This document shows positions 13,550-23,319 of a stretch of 64,000 nt of DNA, one piece after another. The translations under genes and the position numbers were made by a program. The DNA comes from Psychrobacter sp. I-STPA6b (GTDB taxonomy: Bacteria > Pseudomonadota > Gammaproteobacteria > Pseudomonadales > Moraxellaceae). Location of the stretch: contig NZ_VEWM01000082.1 in assembly GCF_020662265.1 (NCBI RefSeq), positions 1 through 64,000 on the forward strand, in the 5' to 3' direction. Under the pieces are notes generated by a model. The model was not told where the DNA came from, made no database searches, and saw only the letters and a list, made by a program, of their open reading frames with translations. Each line of letters opens with the position of its first letter. Position 1 is the first letter of the stretch.

Positions 13550-13659
13550 AGCTCCAGCAAAGGTCTTTGTGGATATCAAGTTGATATTGATACAAATACC
13601 CTAATTATTTTATTTTTATTGTTAATTTAATATTCATCTTTGTTTAAGGTAGGTGTCGC

Positions 13660-14097
13660 ATGGCAGATGCATCGCAAAATAGCCCTAAAAAGGAAGTGAT
13701 ATTTGCGCTGGTTGGTGTTTTAGGATTTGTGGCAATAGTAGCACTTATCGCCATTTCTGGATACTTACGTCCAGCTCAGGAGCATATCACTGCAGAGACA
13801 GCTTCTGAGGATGTTGTTACTGTGGATGGAGATAAGGTTGGGACAGTTGTTAGTGACCCTGAGCAATCTGAGCTAGATGCTTCAGAGTCAGAGCAGCAGG
13901 CAGTGGTGTCTGCGGCAGATGAAGAAGTGGCAGAGGCACAAGCAGATGCATCATCTGAGCCAGCAACTGTAACAGCTCAAGCTGGTTCGGCAACAGCGAC
14001 TGCGACAGTTGGAGGTGAAGAGGCGACTGCTGAAGCACAAGATACAACTGATACAGCAGCAGAAACAGCAGAGACTACTGAAGAAACAACAAACTAG
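13660..14097 (+). CDS. small single-pass membrane protein with acidic Ala/Thr/Glu tail
   Basis: 145 aa, not recognised. A short polar N terminus with KK precedes one membrane segment (about 12-36, VIFALVGVLGFVAIVALIAI). The positive-inside rule puts the N terminus in the cytoplasm and the tail outside. The tail (about 40-145) is low complexity, rich in Ala, Glu, Thr, Asp and Val, with no Cys, and probably disordered. It has its own promoter and a terminator downstream (14250-14280). An AGGTAGG-type ribosome site lies just before ATG. The tail resembles that of the small lipoprotein at 39410-39775 only in composition. Function unknown. Confidence 0.75.
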   Translation: MADASQNSPKKEVIFALVGVLGFVAIVALIAISGYLRPAQEHITAETASEDVVTVDGDKVGTVVSDPEQSELDASESEQQAVVSAADEEVAEAQADASSEPATVTAQAGSATATATVGGEEATAEAQDTTDTAAETAETTEETTN

Positions 14098-14249
14098 ATA
14101 AGACATCTATTAAGAAGTGATCGTCTGTTATTGTGATGTTCTAAAGACTTACTAAAAAAAGTTTTGATGCGGTAGAGAATTTGTTTATTTAGATGCTTGC
14201 AGGACTAAGATGAATCAGGTATCTTTCTGATTTCTCTTTTCATAAGAAC

Positions 14250-14280
14250 TCGCCTTGTGTATTGCACAGGCGGGTTTTTT
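14250..14280 (+). terminator. terminator before the peptide transporter
   Basis: CTCGCCTTGTG pairs with CACAGGCGGG (one bulged T), followed by TTTTTT. It separates the acidic membrane protein gene from the POT transporter gene. The roughly 150 bp before it (14098-14249) hold nothing recognised. Confidence 0.85.
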
Positions 14281-14354
14281 ATTGGGTCTATTTTCTCTGA
14301 GTCTATAGAGTTTGGATTCAGTTTTTGTTGTGACAAGGATTAAGGAAATATGTG

Positions 14355-15929
14355 ATGACAGTAGAAAGACAAGGAAAATTGGTTGGGGTAAAGGTTGATA
14401 CTTTGGAGCAAGGTTTTATGGGACATCCAAAGCCATTACGCCCTTTGTTTTTTACTGAAATGTGGGAGAAGTTCTCTTATTATAGTATCCGTCCTCTATT
14501 GGTGTTGTTTATGGTTGCTGCTGTAAGCAATGGAGGCTTTGGTTTTGATGAAGCAACTGCATCAGCGATTTATGGTATTTTTGCAGGTTCTTTATATTTG
14601 GCAACTGTGCCAGGAGGCTGGTTAGCCGATAATTGGTTAGGACAAGAGCGCGCTTTGTGGTGGGGCAGTATTATCATTGCATTGGGGCATTTATCGATAG
14701 CCTTATCTGTAGTTTTTGGAATAGTACTATTTTTTATTGGGCTAATTTTTATTGTTATTGGCTCAGGATTGTTTAAGACTTGTATTACCGTTATGGTGGG
14801 GTCATTATATCCCAATGGAGATACACGACGTGATGCAGGATTCACCATTTTTTATATGGGTATTAATATTGGGGCGTTATTGGCTGCCCTGATAGTGGGT
14901 GTTTTTAGAGAAAAAGGTATGTGGCACACTGGCTTTGGTGTGGGTGGTATTGGTATGTTAATTGCGCTATTAATCTACCAATTTTCGGCACGGAAAACGT
15001 TGCGGTTGTATGCACATGCCAAAGGTAATCTTGTAGATTGGGAGCGGCCTCAAGGTCAGAATTATCAGGATAAACAGCGAAAAATTGGGCGTTGGGTATT
15101 TGCTAGTGGTGTAATATTAGTCATTACAGTTTGGGCAGTAGCAGTAGGACTACTACCTTTTAATGCCGTTGCGGTGGCTGGATATATGATATATAGCATT
15201 GCGGTTGTGGTGATATTATATTTTGCAGTGATGCTGTTATCCCCCAAGCTAAGTAAGGTAGATAAGTCACGTTTATTAGTTTGCTTTTTATTAATAGTAA
15301 GTTCGACATTATTTTGGTCTAGCTTTGAGCAACAACCAACATCATTTAATTTATTTGCAGACCGTTATACAGACTTAGAAGTGATGGGATTTCATATTCC
15401 AAGTATTTGGTTTCAGTCATTAAATCCATTATTTATCTTATTACTTGCTCCAATAGTGAGTATCGTTTGGGTTAAGCTAGGTGAGCGTCATATAGAGCCA
15501 AGTAGTATGGTAAAGTTTGCTATGGGTATGCTGCTAGCGGCGGCAGGCTTTGGTTTAATGGTCTTGGCAACAAAAAGTGTACTATCAGAAGTAGGTACTT
15601 TGGCTTCTCCACTGTGGCTAGTGGGTAGTTTGTTATTATTGACATTAGGAGAGTTAATGTTAAGTCCTGTAGGGATGTCGTCAATGACAAAGTTGGCTCC
15701 TAGTGGCATGCAGGGGCAGATTATGGGGCTGTTTTATACATCATTTGCTCTTGGTAACTTAGTTGCTAGTTTTTTTGGTGGTTATGTTTCGGCTGATAAG
15801 ATTGAAAGCTTACCTAATCTATTTACTACAATGGCACTATTTTTGGTTGGTACAGCAGTAGTTTTATTGATATTATCCAAGCCTATTGAGGCATTGTTAC
15901 AAAGAAATGCGCCAAATACACAAACTTAG
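14355..15929 (+). CDS. POT/PTR family di-/tripeptide:proton symporter
   Basis: 524 aa from ATG 14355 (AAGGA 8 nt upstream; a GTG one codon earlier is possible). Proton-coupled oligopeptide transporter of the inner membrane, which imports di- and tripeptides. The family signature near TM1 is present (FFTEMWEKFSYYSIRPLLVL, with the ExxE/R-like motif region), and the PTR2 signature near TM5 (FTIFYMGINIGALLAALIVG). About 12-14 membrane segments and the length fit DtpA/DtpB. The M24B peptidase gene next door (16021-17829) cleaves Xaa-Pro bonds, so uptake and breakdown of peptides are neighbours, though a terminator lies between them. Confidence 0.93.
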   Translation: MTVERQGKLVGVKVDTLEQGFMGHPKPLRPLFFTEMWEKFSYYSIRPLLVLFMVAAVSNGGFGFDEATASAIYGIFAGSLYLATVPGGWLADNWLGQERALWWGSIIIALGHLSIALSVVFGIVLFFIGLIFIVIGSGLFKTCITVMVGSLYPNGDTRRDAGFTIFYMGINIGALLAALIVGVFREKGMWHTGFGVGGIGMLIALLIYQFSARKTLRLYAHAKGNLVDWERPQGQNYQDKQRKIGRWVFASGVILVITVWAVAVGLLPFNAVAVAGYMIYSIAVVVILYFAVMLLSPKLSKVDKSRLLVCFLLIVSSTLFWSSFEQQPTSFNLFADRYTDLEVMGFHIPSIWFQSLNPLFILLLAPIVSIVWVKLGERHIEPSSMVKFAMGMLLAAAGFGLMVLATKSVLSEVGTLASPLWLVGSLLLLTLGELMLSPVGMSSMTKLAPSGMQGQIMGLFYTSFALGNLVASFFGGYVSADKIESLPNLFTTMALFLVGTAVVLLILSKPIEALLQRNAPNTQT

Positions 15930-15960
15930 CGCAGTCACTCAACTTTAATTGTGCTATCAA

Positions 15961-15990
15961 CGTGCTACCATAACTGGTGGCACGTTTTTT
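15961..15990 (+). terminator. terminator after the peptide transporter
   Basis: CGTGCTACCA (15961-15970) pairs with TGGTGGCACG (15975-15984) with one wobble pair; TTTTTT follows. Confidence 0.88.
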
Positions 15991-16020
15991 GCTGTTTTAT
16001 ATCTATAAAAAGAGGAAATT

Positions 16021-17829
16021 ATGACAGATAAAAATACCATTCAAGCACGCTTAGTAGCCTTGCGCCAATATATGAGTAAGCAAGCTTTTACTGCAGTCAT
16101 TATACCCTCTGCTGATCCACATTTATCGGAATATTTACCGGAATATTGGCAAGGCAGGCAATGGCTTTCAGGTTTTACTGGGTCAGTTGGTACAGTAGTT
16201 GTCACTCAAGATTTTGCTGGATTGTGGACAGATAGTCGTTATTGGGTGCAAGCTGCAGAGCAGTTATCTGATACAGGTATTACATTACAAAAACTACAAC
16301 GAGGCGCACCCAATCATATTGATTGGCTTGCAGAAAACTTAAAAGCAGGAGATGTGGTCGCAATAGATGGTGACGTACTGTCGATGGCTGATGAGCAACA
16401 GATGTCTTCTGCACTGACTGAGCAGGGTATTGATATTGAGTGGCATACTGACCCTTTGCAAGCAGTATGGGAAAATCGCCCCAGTCTACCAGTTGCTTCT
16501 TTATATCCTCATGATGCTCAGTTTGTTTCACAATCTGCCAAACAAAAGCTACAACGTGTGCGTGAAGAGTTGGAGGCATTATCTGCTACACATCATTTAC
16601 TGTCGAGTTTAGATGATATTGCTTGGCTTACTAATTTACGAGGTAGTGATGTTGATTATAATCCAGTATTTTTAGCGTATATGCTAATAAGTGCTGATGA
16701 GGCGACTTTATTTGTTGATTTGGCAAAAGTATCAGCAGATATTCAATTACAACTTGAGCAGGCAGGCATTGCCTTGGCAGATTATGAGCAAGTGCAATCC
16801 TCTTTAGCAGTTTTGAGTGCTGAAGATAGATTACTGTTAGACCCTAATAAAGTGGCAGTGGGAACATTGGTACAGTTGGCAGATGGCGTTGGTATTATTG
16901 AGCGTATCGCCCCCAGTACTTTATTGAAGTCTGTTAAAAGTTCGGAAGATATTGAGCATATTCGTGAAGCCATGCGCCAAGATGGTGCTGCTCTGTGTGA
17001 GTTTTTTAGTCTATTTGAACAGCGGTTGGGTGCAGGGGAGAGGCTCAGCGAGTTGGATGTTGATAGCATGTTAATAGAAGCACGTAGCCGTCAGCCTCAC
17101 TATGTATCACCAAGCTTTCCAACGATAGCGGGATTTAATGCAAACGGTGCATTGCCTCATTATCGAGCAACAGCAGAGAGCTTTAGTTATTTTGATGATG
17201 ATGGACTACTGCTAATTGACTCTGGTGGGCAGTATCAAAATGGTACAACAGATATTACCCGAGTTGTGGGTATTGGTACAGTAACGGCTGAGCAAAAACG
17301 TGATTTTACCTTAGTGTTAAAGGCTCATATTGCTTTAGCACAGGCGCATTTCCCAGAAGGTATTGCCTCACCATCACTTGATGCAATTTGTCGTGCGCCA
17401 TTATGGAAGCATCAACTAGACTATGGACATGGAACAGGACATGGCGTTGGCTACTTTTTAAATGTGCATGAAGGACCTCAAGTCATTGCTTATAGTGCCA
17501 GTCAAACTCCTGAGAGAGCAATGAAAGCTGGGATGATTACCAGTAATGAGCCTGGACTTTATCGTGAAGGACAGTGGGGCATTCGTATTGAAAATCTTGT
17601 AGCCAATATTAAAGTTGAGCATAGTGAAGAACAAGGGTTTGGTAGCTACCTTTATTTTGAGACAGTCACCTTATGTCCGATTGATACCCGTTTAATAGAG
17701 GCTTCTCTTTTAGAGCCCAGTGAGATTGAGTGGCTTAACCAATACCATCAGAGAGTCTATACTGAGCTTAGTGCTAAGGTGGAAGGTGATGCTTTGAGTT
17801 GGTTAACTGAGCGTACCCAAGCTATTTAA
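16021..17829 (+). CDS. pepP: Xaa-Pro aminopeptidase (M24B, aminopeptidase P)
   Basis: 602 aa with an AGAGGAAATT ribosome site before ATG. This is the long three-domain form of aminopeptidase P (about 600 aa, as in eukaryotic-type XPNPEP1 and many proteobacteria), rather than the 440-aa E. coli PepP. Two creatinase-like N-terminal domains (about 7-300) precede the pita-bread metallopeptidase (about 310-540). The metal ligands are visible: Asp in LIDSGGQYQNGTTDITR (two Asp), His in HGTGHGVGYFLNVHEGP, Glu in TSNEPGLY and Glu in IRIENLV. It removes N-terminal residues before proline; cytoplasmic, dinuclear Mn2+ site. The symbol is by family. Confidence 0.93.
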   Translation: MTDKNTIQARLVALRQYMSKQAFTAVIIPSADPHLSEYLPEYWQGRQWLSGFTGSVGTVVVTQDFAGLWTDSRYWVQAAEQLSDTGITLQKLQRGAPNHIDWLAENLKAGDVVAIDGDVLSMADEQQMSSALTEQGIDIEWHTDPLQAVWENRPSLPVASLYPHDAQFVSQSAKQKLQRVREELEALSATHHLLSSLDDIAWLTNLRGSDVDYNPVFLAYMLISADEATLFVDLAKVSADIQLQLEQAGIALADYEQVQSSLAVLSAEDRLLLDPNKVAVGTLVQLADGVGIIERIAPSTLLKSVKSSEDIEHIREAMRQDGAALCEFFSLFEQRLGAGERLSELDVDSMLIEARSRQPHYVSPSFPTIAGFNANGALPHYRATAESFSYFDDDGLLLIDSGGQYQNGTTDITRVVGIGTVTAEQKRDFTLVLKAHIALAQAHFPEGIASPSLDAICRAPLWKHQLDYGHGTGHGVGYFLNVHEGPQVIAYSASQTPERAMKAGMITSNEPGLYREGQWGIRIENLVANIKVEHSEEQGFGSYLYFETVTLCPIDTRLIEASLLEPSEIEWLNQYHQRVYTELSAKVEGDALSWLTERTQAI

Positions 17830-18790
17830 TATTTTGCTTGATTTTAGCGGTGCCTTATTTTTAGCGTGTGATAACATCATATTCTTACCTTAAATTAACC
17901 ATCAAAAAATCACATTGATAATAACTGGTATCAAAATAGATGCCAGTTATTGACCCAATTAATCCTTGTTTTAATCATGGGTTAATCTGTAGCCAGTATG
18001 TTTATGATTTAGATATTTTGAAAACATATGTATATGCTTAAAAAATAAATTTTGAAATGAATTAAAAAATAGAAGTTATCAGGATTGATTTGTTGTGCTT
18101 ATAGAAAACTTATAAACTATGGTCATTAGCTATATTAAATATGACTATTTTGATAAAACATGTGAGCTTTAATCCATAATTTTTTTAGGGTATTTATACC
18201 ATTGATATTTATTACTGCCTATTTATGTCCTTGATGCTAGAGGATACTCAAAAGCATTTTTTCTATATTTATATTGTTAAGATATATTATATTGTATTTA
18301 AAATTAAATTATAATAATATAAAGGAGTTGATGGTAGAAAAAGCTAGAGCTACTTAACTTTTCTACTTGCGGAAATATTTTAACTCATTGTTTTTATTGA
18401 CTTTATTTTTTAATTTTTACATTTTGAGAGAAGTCGATTCTAGTATATTTGTATTATATATCAGCTTAGTTTCATACAGGTTGAATAGGTATTGTTATAT
18501 ATTTACTTACAGTAAGGCTCGCTTTGTTGTGAGCAGAAATGGAATAATGTTTTGAATAATTGGTAAAAAAACTATTATATAGGAATAAAATTTTGGTAAG
18601 ATAGAGGGGGGATTGAATAAATAATATACAATAGAAGATGAAAAGTAACTATCAAGTAACTATTGTGTTAGATACTATATGGACAAAATGGGTAAATATG
18701 ATGCTACACAATAAATATTACTATGAAGATAGATTACTGCATTACTGAACTTTGTGTCACCTAAAATCCATAACAAAGTACATATCTATT
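17830..18790. other. AT-rich non-coding region with two hairpins
   Basis: About 960 bp without a convincing gene. A 12-bp imperfect hairpin (ATAACTGG-TATC 17931-17942, GATGCCAGTTAT about 17939-17950 with a short loop) and a second weak one (ATTAATCC/GGGTTAAT, about 17959-17986) follow pepP and may end its transcript, but neither has a good T-tract. The rest is strongly AT-rich with a 62-codon hydrophobic frame (18367-18555) that has no ribosome site and is probably chance. Confidence 0.5.
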
Positions 18791-19025
18791 GGGTCTGTTG
18801 AATAGTCATCTTTATAGGAAAAATTGAGATACTGATTTGAAAAACAGTAAATTAGTCAAGATGAACACAGGTAGCTTTTGTTAATAAAAGCAGGATATTA
18901 ACAAGTTCATTAACGCTCTGTTTATGAACATCAGAAGGCAAATTTAGCCAGTTTTTACCTGAAAGCAAAAAGTAGACATATCCCTTGTAGCTATTAGCCT
19001 GACAGGGTGAACGTTCAACAGACTC
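18791..19025 (+). mobile_element. MITE-like element, copy 1 (235 bp)
   Basis: It is bounded by terminal inverted repeats GGGTCTGTTGAA (18791-18802) and TTCAACAGACTC (19014-19025), flanked by TATT on both sides. The inside shares long stretches with 56248-56460 (for example ATAGGAAAAATTG, AAATTTAGCCA, TTTTTACCTGAA, ATTAGCCT). It has no coding capacity. These are the marks of a miniature inverted-repeat element mobilised by a transposase that is not in this window. It ends 89 bp before the sensor gene at 19115, so it occupies its promoter region. Confidence 0.78.
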
Positions 19026-19114
19026 TATTCTTCTCTGTTTTTATTTAAGCAGTTTTGGCTTAGCTACTGTCTACAGAGCTAAGAACCCTCTATGATTATC
19101 AAGGCAACAACTCT

Positions 19115-20188
19115 ATGAAGATTTCGTATAAAGTTCCATTAATAGCAACCTCTATTATTTTGGTTGCATTCGCTGTGTTTTCTTTTTGGCAATACAATAC
19201 TATTAAGAAAAGCCTGTTAGAGCAAAGTAAACAGAGTATTAACGAAACCTCAGAGCTGTTAGGTGAAAGTGTGGGGACATGGTTAAATGAACGTGTTGAT
19301 ACGATGCAAGGGATGGCAGAGATTTTATCGCAAGACGATGATATCGATAAGGCAGATGTGTATCGTGTTCTAAATTCAACACGGTTTAATGATCTGGTTT
19401 CATATTACTATGGGGCGCTTGATACAGATGGACAGGCGATTTCTCCAACGTGGCAACCAGAGGGTGAGTGGGATGCACGTACGAGACCTTGGTATGAGGT
19501 AGCAAAATCTAGTAATAAGGCGATGATGACAGAGCCTTATCCAGACTCACAAGATAACCGCTTGTTGATTACTGTGGTATCACAGATTTTTCAGGGTAAT
19601 CAAAGTATTGGCGCTATGGGGGGAGATATTGAGCTGGCGGATATTGCTGACGCGGTTAATGCAGTGAATTTTAATGGTAGTGGCTATGCTTACTTAGTCA
19701 ATAAAGAGGGTGATATCATAAGTTACCCAGACCAATCTTTATATGGTAAACCGATCAGTGAGCTATATGAGGGTGCAGTTCCTACATTAACGGAAGGCTT
19801 CCAAGAAGCAATGATTGATGGAAAGAAGGTCTTAACTGCCTTTTATCCATTAGATAACTTTACTGCTATTGATAAAAGTTGGTATATCGGTGTTGTTGTG
19901 GATGAGGCTGCTGTACTTGCGCCAGCGAATCAATTGGGTAAAAGTGCTGCAATTACTGCGGTGATAGCAGCCATACTTAGCTCAATTATTTTTTATCTGT
20001 TTATGCTGAGTTCGTTAATCAAGCCGGTCAATGCATTGACTGCGCAGTCGAATGAAATTAGCCGTGGCAACTTTACGGAAGATGTTGCTGGTATTGAGCG
20101 TGATGATGAGATTGGTGAGTTGGCAAAAAGCATTCAGCGTTTACAGCGTAGTTTAAAAATGGCAATGGAAAGACTGTCAAAAAGGTAG
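19115..20188 (+). CDS. dCache-HAMP membrane sensor without output domain
   Basis: 357 aa. Membrane segments are at about 7-26 and 275-297, and a periplasmic double Cache (dCache_1) domain lies between (about 35-270). A HAMP domain (about 298-352, SSLIKPVNAL to DDEIGELAKSIQ) follows, and the protein then ends. Residues Arg124, Trp126, Tyr127, Tyr142, Asp144 and Asp171 (ARTRPWY, EPYPDS, GGDIEL) have the spacing of the amino-acid-binding dCache motif known from chemoreceptors such as PctA, so an amino acid ligand is likely. There is no methyl-accepting, GGDEF, kinase or phosphatase domain, and no remnant of one before the next gene. It probably signals through a partner, perhaps the gene 48 bp downstream. 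Confidence 0.88.
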   Translation: MKISYKVPLIATSIILVAFAVFSFWQYNTIKKSLLEQSKQSINETSELLGESVGTWLNERVDTMQGMAEILSQDDDIDKADVYRVLNSTRFNDLVSYYYGALDTDGQAISPTWQPEGEWDARTRPWYEVAKSSNKAMMTEPYPDSQDNRLLITVVSQIFQGNQSIGAMGGDIELADIADAVNAVNFNGSGYAYLVNKEGDIISYPDQSLYGKPISELYEGAVPTLTEGFQEAMIDGKKVLTAFYPLDNFTAIDKSWYIGVVVDEAAVLAPANQLGKSAAITAVIAAILSSIIFYLFMLSSLIKPVNALTAQSNEISRGNFTEDVAGIERDDEIGELAKSIQRLQRSLKMAMERLSKR

Positions 20189-20236
20189 TAATACTCTGAA
20201 ATGACGCACACTTTAGCACAATGACAAGGGTAGTTT

Positions 20237-20788
20237 ATGAGTGCAGATAAGATTGATTATAGTAAGTTTATTTACTATCTTGAGCAGTTATGCGATGCAG
20301 GAGTGTCAGGGACATTGTATATGACCTGTGAGCAGAATCATTCTGCACGGATGGTCATAGCTGCAGGAAAAGTTATCTTTATTTCTTATTCTAACCGGAA
20401 GGGAAATGATGCCATTGCAGCCATGCCAACGATTGATAAAATCAGTTATCGATTTGATACATCCAATTCTGCAGCTGTGGTTGATTCTTCCTTACCACCA
20501 ACCGCAGTGATTATTAGAAATATTGCCCCTATTGGTTATATCAGTGATGGACAAGGTATGGTTGAAGCAACTGCTGGTGAGATGTCTCCAGCAGTTGTTT
20601 CACAAGCATTACCCATACATATTAAAAAGCAATTGAATAACTTACTGTTAGACTTGGTAGGACCAATGGGTGATTTCTTATATGCTGATTATGTAGAGAA
20701 TGCAACCTCAAAAGAAGAAGTGGTGGTTAACTTGGCAAAAGAGTTATCTATTTCAGAAATGAATGCCATTCATGCTATTTTGCGCTAA
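20237..20788 (+). CDS. DUF4388/PATAN-like signalling partner protein
   Basis: 183 aa, soluble. Residues about 20-80 (GVSGTLYMTCE, RMVIAAGKVIFISYSNRKGNDAI, ISYRFD) resemble the DUF4388/PATAN fold found in two-component and gliding or phototaxis regulators. Residues about 130-180 (LLLDLVGPMGDFLYADYVENATSKEEVV) resemble the LxGPIAxxLVxxAAxxAxSxxEL domain found at the C terminus of some Ser/Thr kinases and receptors. Both likenesses are by eye. The gene starts 48 nt after the dCache-HAMP gene with an AAGGGTAG ribosome site, so the two are probably co-transcribed and may work as a sensor and its cytoplasmic reader. It converges with folA, whose stop lies 1 nt away. Confidence 0.75.
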   Translation: MSADKIDYSKFIYYLEQLCDAGVSGTLYMTCEQNHSARMVIAAGKVIFISYSNRKGNDAIAAMPTIDKISYRFDTSNSAAVVDSSLPPTAVIIRNIAPIGYISDGQGMVEATAGEMSPAVVSQALPIHIKKQLNNLLLDLVGPMGDFLYADYVENATSKEEVVVNLAKELSISEMNAIHAILR

Positions 20789-20789
20789 T

Positions 20790-21365
20790 CTATACTCGCT
20801 CATAGCGAACAAATTGATAACCTAACCCACTTTTTTCATCAACTTTTTGCTCAGATTGACTGACTATCTGGAACTCATCGGGAATTTGTGGATAAAAAGC
20901 ATCTCCATTTTCGATGTTGGTATCAACAAGGGTTATTTCTAGACGGTCAGTAAAGAGCATCGCACCTTGAAATACTTTCTCCCCACCGATGACCCAGATG
21001 GTATCTAAATGACAGCCATGAGCCAATGTGGTAGCTTGGGTCAGGGCATCATCAAGATTGTGAACAACCTGCACATTTTCGTTATTATTTAACTGATGTT
21101 TTTCAGCATAGTCTAACTGAGTGGTAATAATAAAATTGACTCGGTTTGGTAGTGGTCGGCTGTTCATTGACTCAAATGTTTTGCGTCCCATAATCACAAT
21201 ACCTTGAGGAGACGTGCTGTCTGTATTGTCATTGGTTGTTGTGGTGAGACGTTTAAAATGCTGTAAATCTTCAGAGATATGCCATGGTAGTTGATTGTCT
21301 TTGCCAATACAGCGATTGTTGCTAATGGCAACGATTTGGGCAACTTGGGTATGGGCGTAACTCAT
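20790..21365 (-). CDS. folA: dihydrofolate reductase
   Basis: 191 aa; somewhat longer than E. coli FolA (159) because of inserts (for instance TTTTNDNTDSTSPQG). It reduces dihydrofolate to tetrahydrofolate with NADPH. Conserved parts: QIVAISNNRCIGKDNQLPWHI (residues about 9-30, with the Leu-Pro-Trp of the active site), GRKTFES, LPNRVNFIITTQ, and WVIGGEKVFQGAM (NADPH-binding glycines). The gene follows thyA by 35 nt on the same strand, so the dihydrofolate made by ThyA is recycled by a co-transcribed enzyme. Confidence 0.95.
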   Translation of the reverse strand: MSYAHTQVAQIVAISNNRCIGKDNQLPWHISEDLQHFKRLTTTTNDNTDSTSPQGIVIMGRKTFESMNSRPLPNRVNFIITTQLDYAEKHQLNNNENVQVVHNLDDALTQATTLAHGCHLDTIWVIGGEKVFQGAMLFTDRLEITLVDTNIENGDAFYPQIPDEFQIVSQSEQKVDEKSGLGYQFVRYERV

Positions 21366-21400
21366 AATATTTCCTTATGTATTGTGTGAAATATAAGTAT

Positions 21401-22294
21401 TTAGACAGCAACAGGTGCTTTAATAGCGGAATGTGACTGATAGTTTTGTACTTCAATATCGGCAAAATCAAAGGCAAAAATATCATCAATATCTGGATTA
21501 AGAGCTAAGGTGGGTAGTGGGTAAAGCGTACGTGATAACTGCTCATTGACCTGCTCAATATGATTTTGATAAATATGGCAATCGCCCCCTGTCCAGATAA
21601 ACTCACCAACCTCCAGTCCAGTAACTTGTGCCACCATATGAGTGAGTAGGGCATAGCTGGCGATGTTAAATGGCACACCTAAAAATAAGTCTGCAGAACG
21701 CTGGTAAAGCTGGCAAGATAGCTTATTCTCAGCAACAAAAAACTGGAATAATGTATGACAAGGAGGCAATGCAACTTGCGTTGCCTCTGAGGGGTTCCAA
21801 CCTGAGACAATCAATCGTCGTGAATTGGGGTTGGTTTTGATTTGCTCAATCAGCTCACTGATTTGGTCAACACCATCATGACGATAATTGCCATTATCAT
21901 CTTTGCTTGCCCCATAGTTACGCCATTGATGACCATAAATAGGGCCTAAATCTCCTTCACTACGTCCAAAACGGGCAGTTTGTTCAGCCGTTGCCCATTC
22001 ATTCCAAATACGTACGCCATGCTGTTGTAAATACTCAACGTGGGTATCACCTTTTAAAAACCACAGCAGTTCATACACTATCGACTTAAAGTGTACTTTT
22101 TTAGTTGTCAGTAGCGGAAAGCCATCATTTAAGTCAAAGCGTAATTGAGCGCCAAAGTGGCTTAGTGTACCAGTTCCTGTTCTATCACCTTTGAGCGTAC
22201 CATTGGCTAATACAAATCGTAATAAGTCTAAATAGGCTTGTTCATTGCGCTGATTGTAGAGGGCAGTGATGTCTTGTGTTTTGCTATGGTTCAT
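21401..22294 (-). CDS. thyA: thymidylate synthase
   Basis: 297 aa. It converts dUMP to dTMP with methylene-tetrahydrofolate. Visible: [20 protein letters not shown], the catalytic Cys in [34 protein letters not shown] and the C-terminal [25 protein letters not shown] (folate-closing end). It overlaps the lgt stop by 4 nt (ATGA), indicating translational coupling; folA follows. lgt-thyA is a conserved gammaproteobacterial pair. Confidence 0.97.
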   Translation of the reverse strand: MNHSKTQDITALYNQRNEQAYLDLLRFVLANGTLKGDRTGTGTLSHFGAQLRFDLNDGFPLLTTKKVHFKSIVYELLWFLKGDTHVEYLQQHGVRIWNEWATAEQTARFGRSEGDLGPIYGHQWRNYGASKDDNGNYRHDGVDQISELIEQIKTNPNSRRLIVSGWNPSEATQVALPPCHTLFQFFVAENKLSCQLYQRSADLFLGVPFNIASYALLTHMVAQVTGLEVGEFIWTGGDCHIYQNHIEQVNEQLSRTLYPLPTLALNPDIDDIFAFDFADIEVQNYQSHSAIKAPVAV

Positions 22295-23187
22295 ACATTA
22301 CCTCCTGCATACTTGCCCCAGTCATAGATATTGCGACGGTAGGCATAAATCATCATTATCAAACCTAAGATAATCATCGGTGCTGTTAAAATCTGTCCTT
22401 TAGTCATCCAGTCAAACAAAATAAATCCTTGGTCATAGTCAGGCTGACGGAAAAACTCAATGGTAAAGCGACTGATGCCATAGCCTAATAAAAAGAGTGC
22501 AGTAACTGCCATACGTGGGCGTGGTTTTGCAGAATATAGCCATAAAATGATAAAGAGTAATAACCCTTCTGCAAATGCCTCATAAAGTTGAGAGGGGTGA
22601 CGAGGCAGTAAATAATGTCCATTTACTTCCATCATTAGCGCTTGTAGGCTTGGGTTGCTATTAATGAGCTCAGCATCAAAACTGGCGGCTTGAGGGAAAT
22701 AAGTTAGCCAGTTATAGCCACCATCAGAGACTCTGCCCCATAGCTCACCATTGATATAATTACCAATCCGCCCAAATAACAGTCCAGTTGGAACACATGG
22801 CACAATAAAGTCTAATACTGCAAAGATGGGTTTTTTATGCTTATAGGCGAAGTAACACATGGCGAGTGCAACACCGATAAAGCCTCCATGAAAAGACATA
22901 CCGCCTTCCCAGACCTGAAATAAATACACTGGATTTTGTAAGAACTTATCAAACTGGTAAAATAGTACATAACCTATACGACCGCCTAAAATGACACCAA
23001 GCGCCCCAAAAAAGACCAAATCTGATACCATGTCACTGTCCCAGCCGGGGCGTTTATGGCTACGGTATAATGCCAGTGCATAGGCCGTTGCAAAAGCCAA
23101 TAAATACATTATACCGTACCAATGTACAGAAATAGGCCCTAAAGACAGTGCCACGGGGTCAAACTGTGGGTGAGTACTTATCATCAT
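22291..23187 (-). CDS. lgt: prolipoprotein diacylglyceryl transferase
   Basis: 298 aa inner membrane enzyme with about seven membrane segments. It transfers diacylglycerol from phosphatidylglycerol to the lipobox Cys of prolipoproteins. The Lgt signature [14 protein letters not shown] (about 147-160) with its essential Arg and Asn is present, as are [11 protein letters not shown] near the N terminus and HPSQLYEA. First gene of an lgt-thyA-folA operon. Several of its likely substrates are encoded in this window (28860, 39410, 49213 and possibly 52744). Confidence 0.97.
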   Translation of the reverse strand: MMISTHPQFDPVALSLGPISVHWYGIMYLLAFATAYALALYRSHKRPGWDSDMVSDLVFFGALGVILGGRIGYVLFYQFDKFLQNPVYLFQVWEGGMSFHGGFIGVALAMCYFAYKHKKPIFAVLDFIVPCVPTGLLFGRIGNYINGELWGRVSDGGYNWLTYFPQAASFDAELINSNPSLQALMMEVNGHYLLPRHPSQLYEAFAEGLLLFIILWLYSAKPRPRMAVTALFLLGYGISRFTIEFFRQPDYDQGFILFDWMTKGQILTAPMIILGLIMMIYAYRRNIYDWGKYAGGNV

Positions 23188-23319
23188 AAAATTGTCATCA
23201 TAAAGTTGCCCAAGATATCATGTCAATGATAACAAAATTCATATTGGACATGTTACTATTGAAATGGGTTATTTCTATAATATCCAGAAATATTCAAAGA
23301 AGACTCAAGGTAAAATACA

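Noticed and set aside
18367..18555. 62-codon hydrophobic frame
   Set aside because: No ribosome site, AT-rich background, no conservation signal visible; probably chance.
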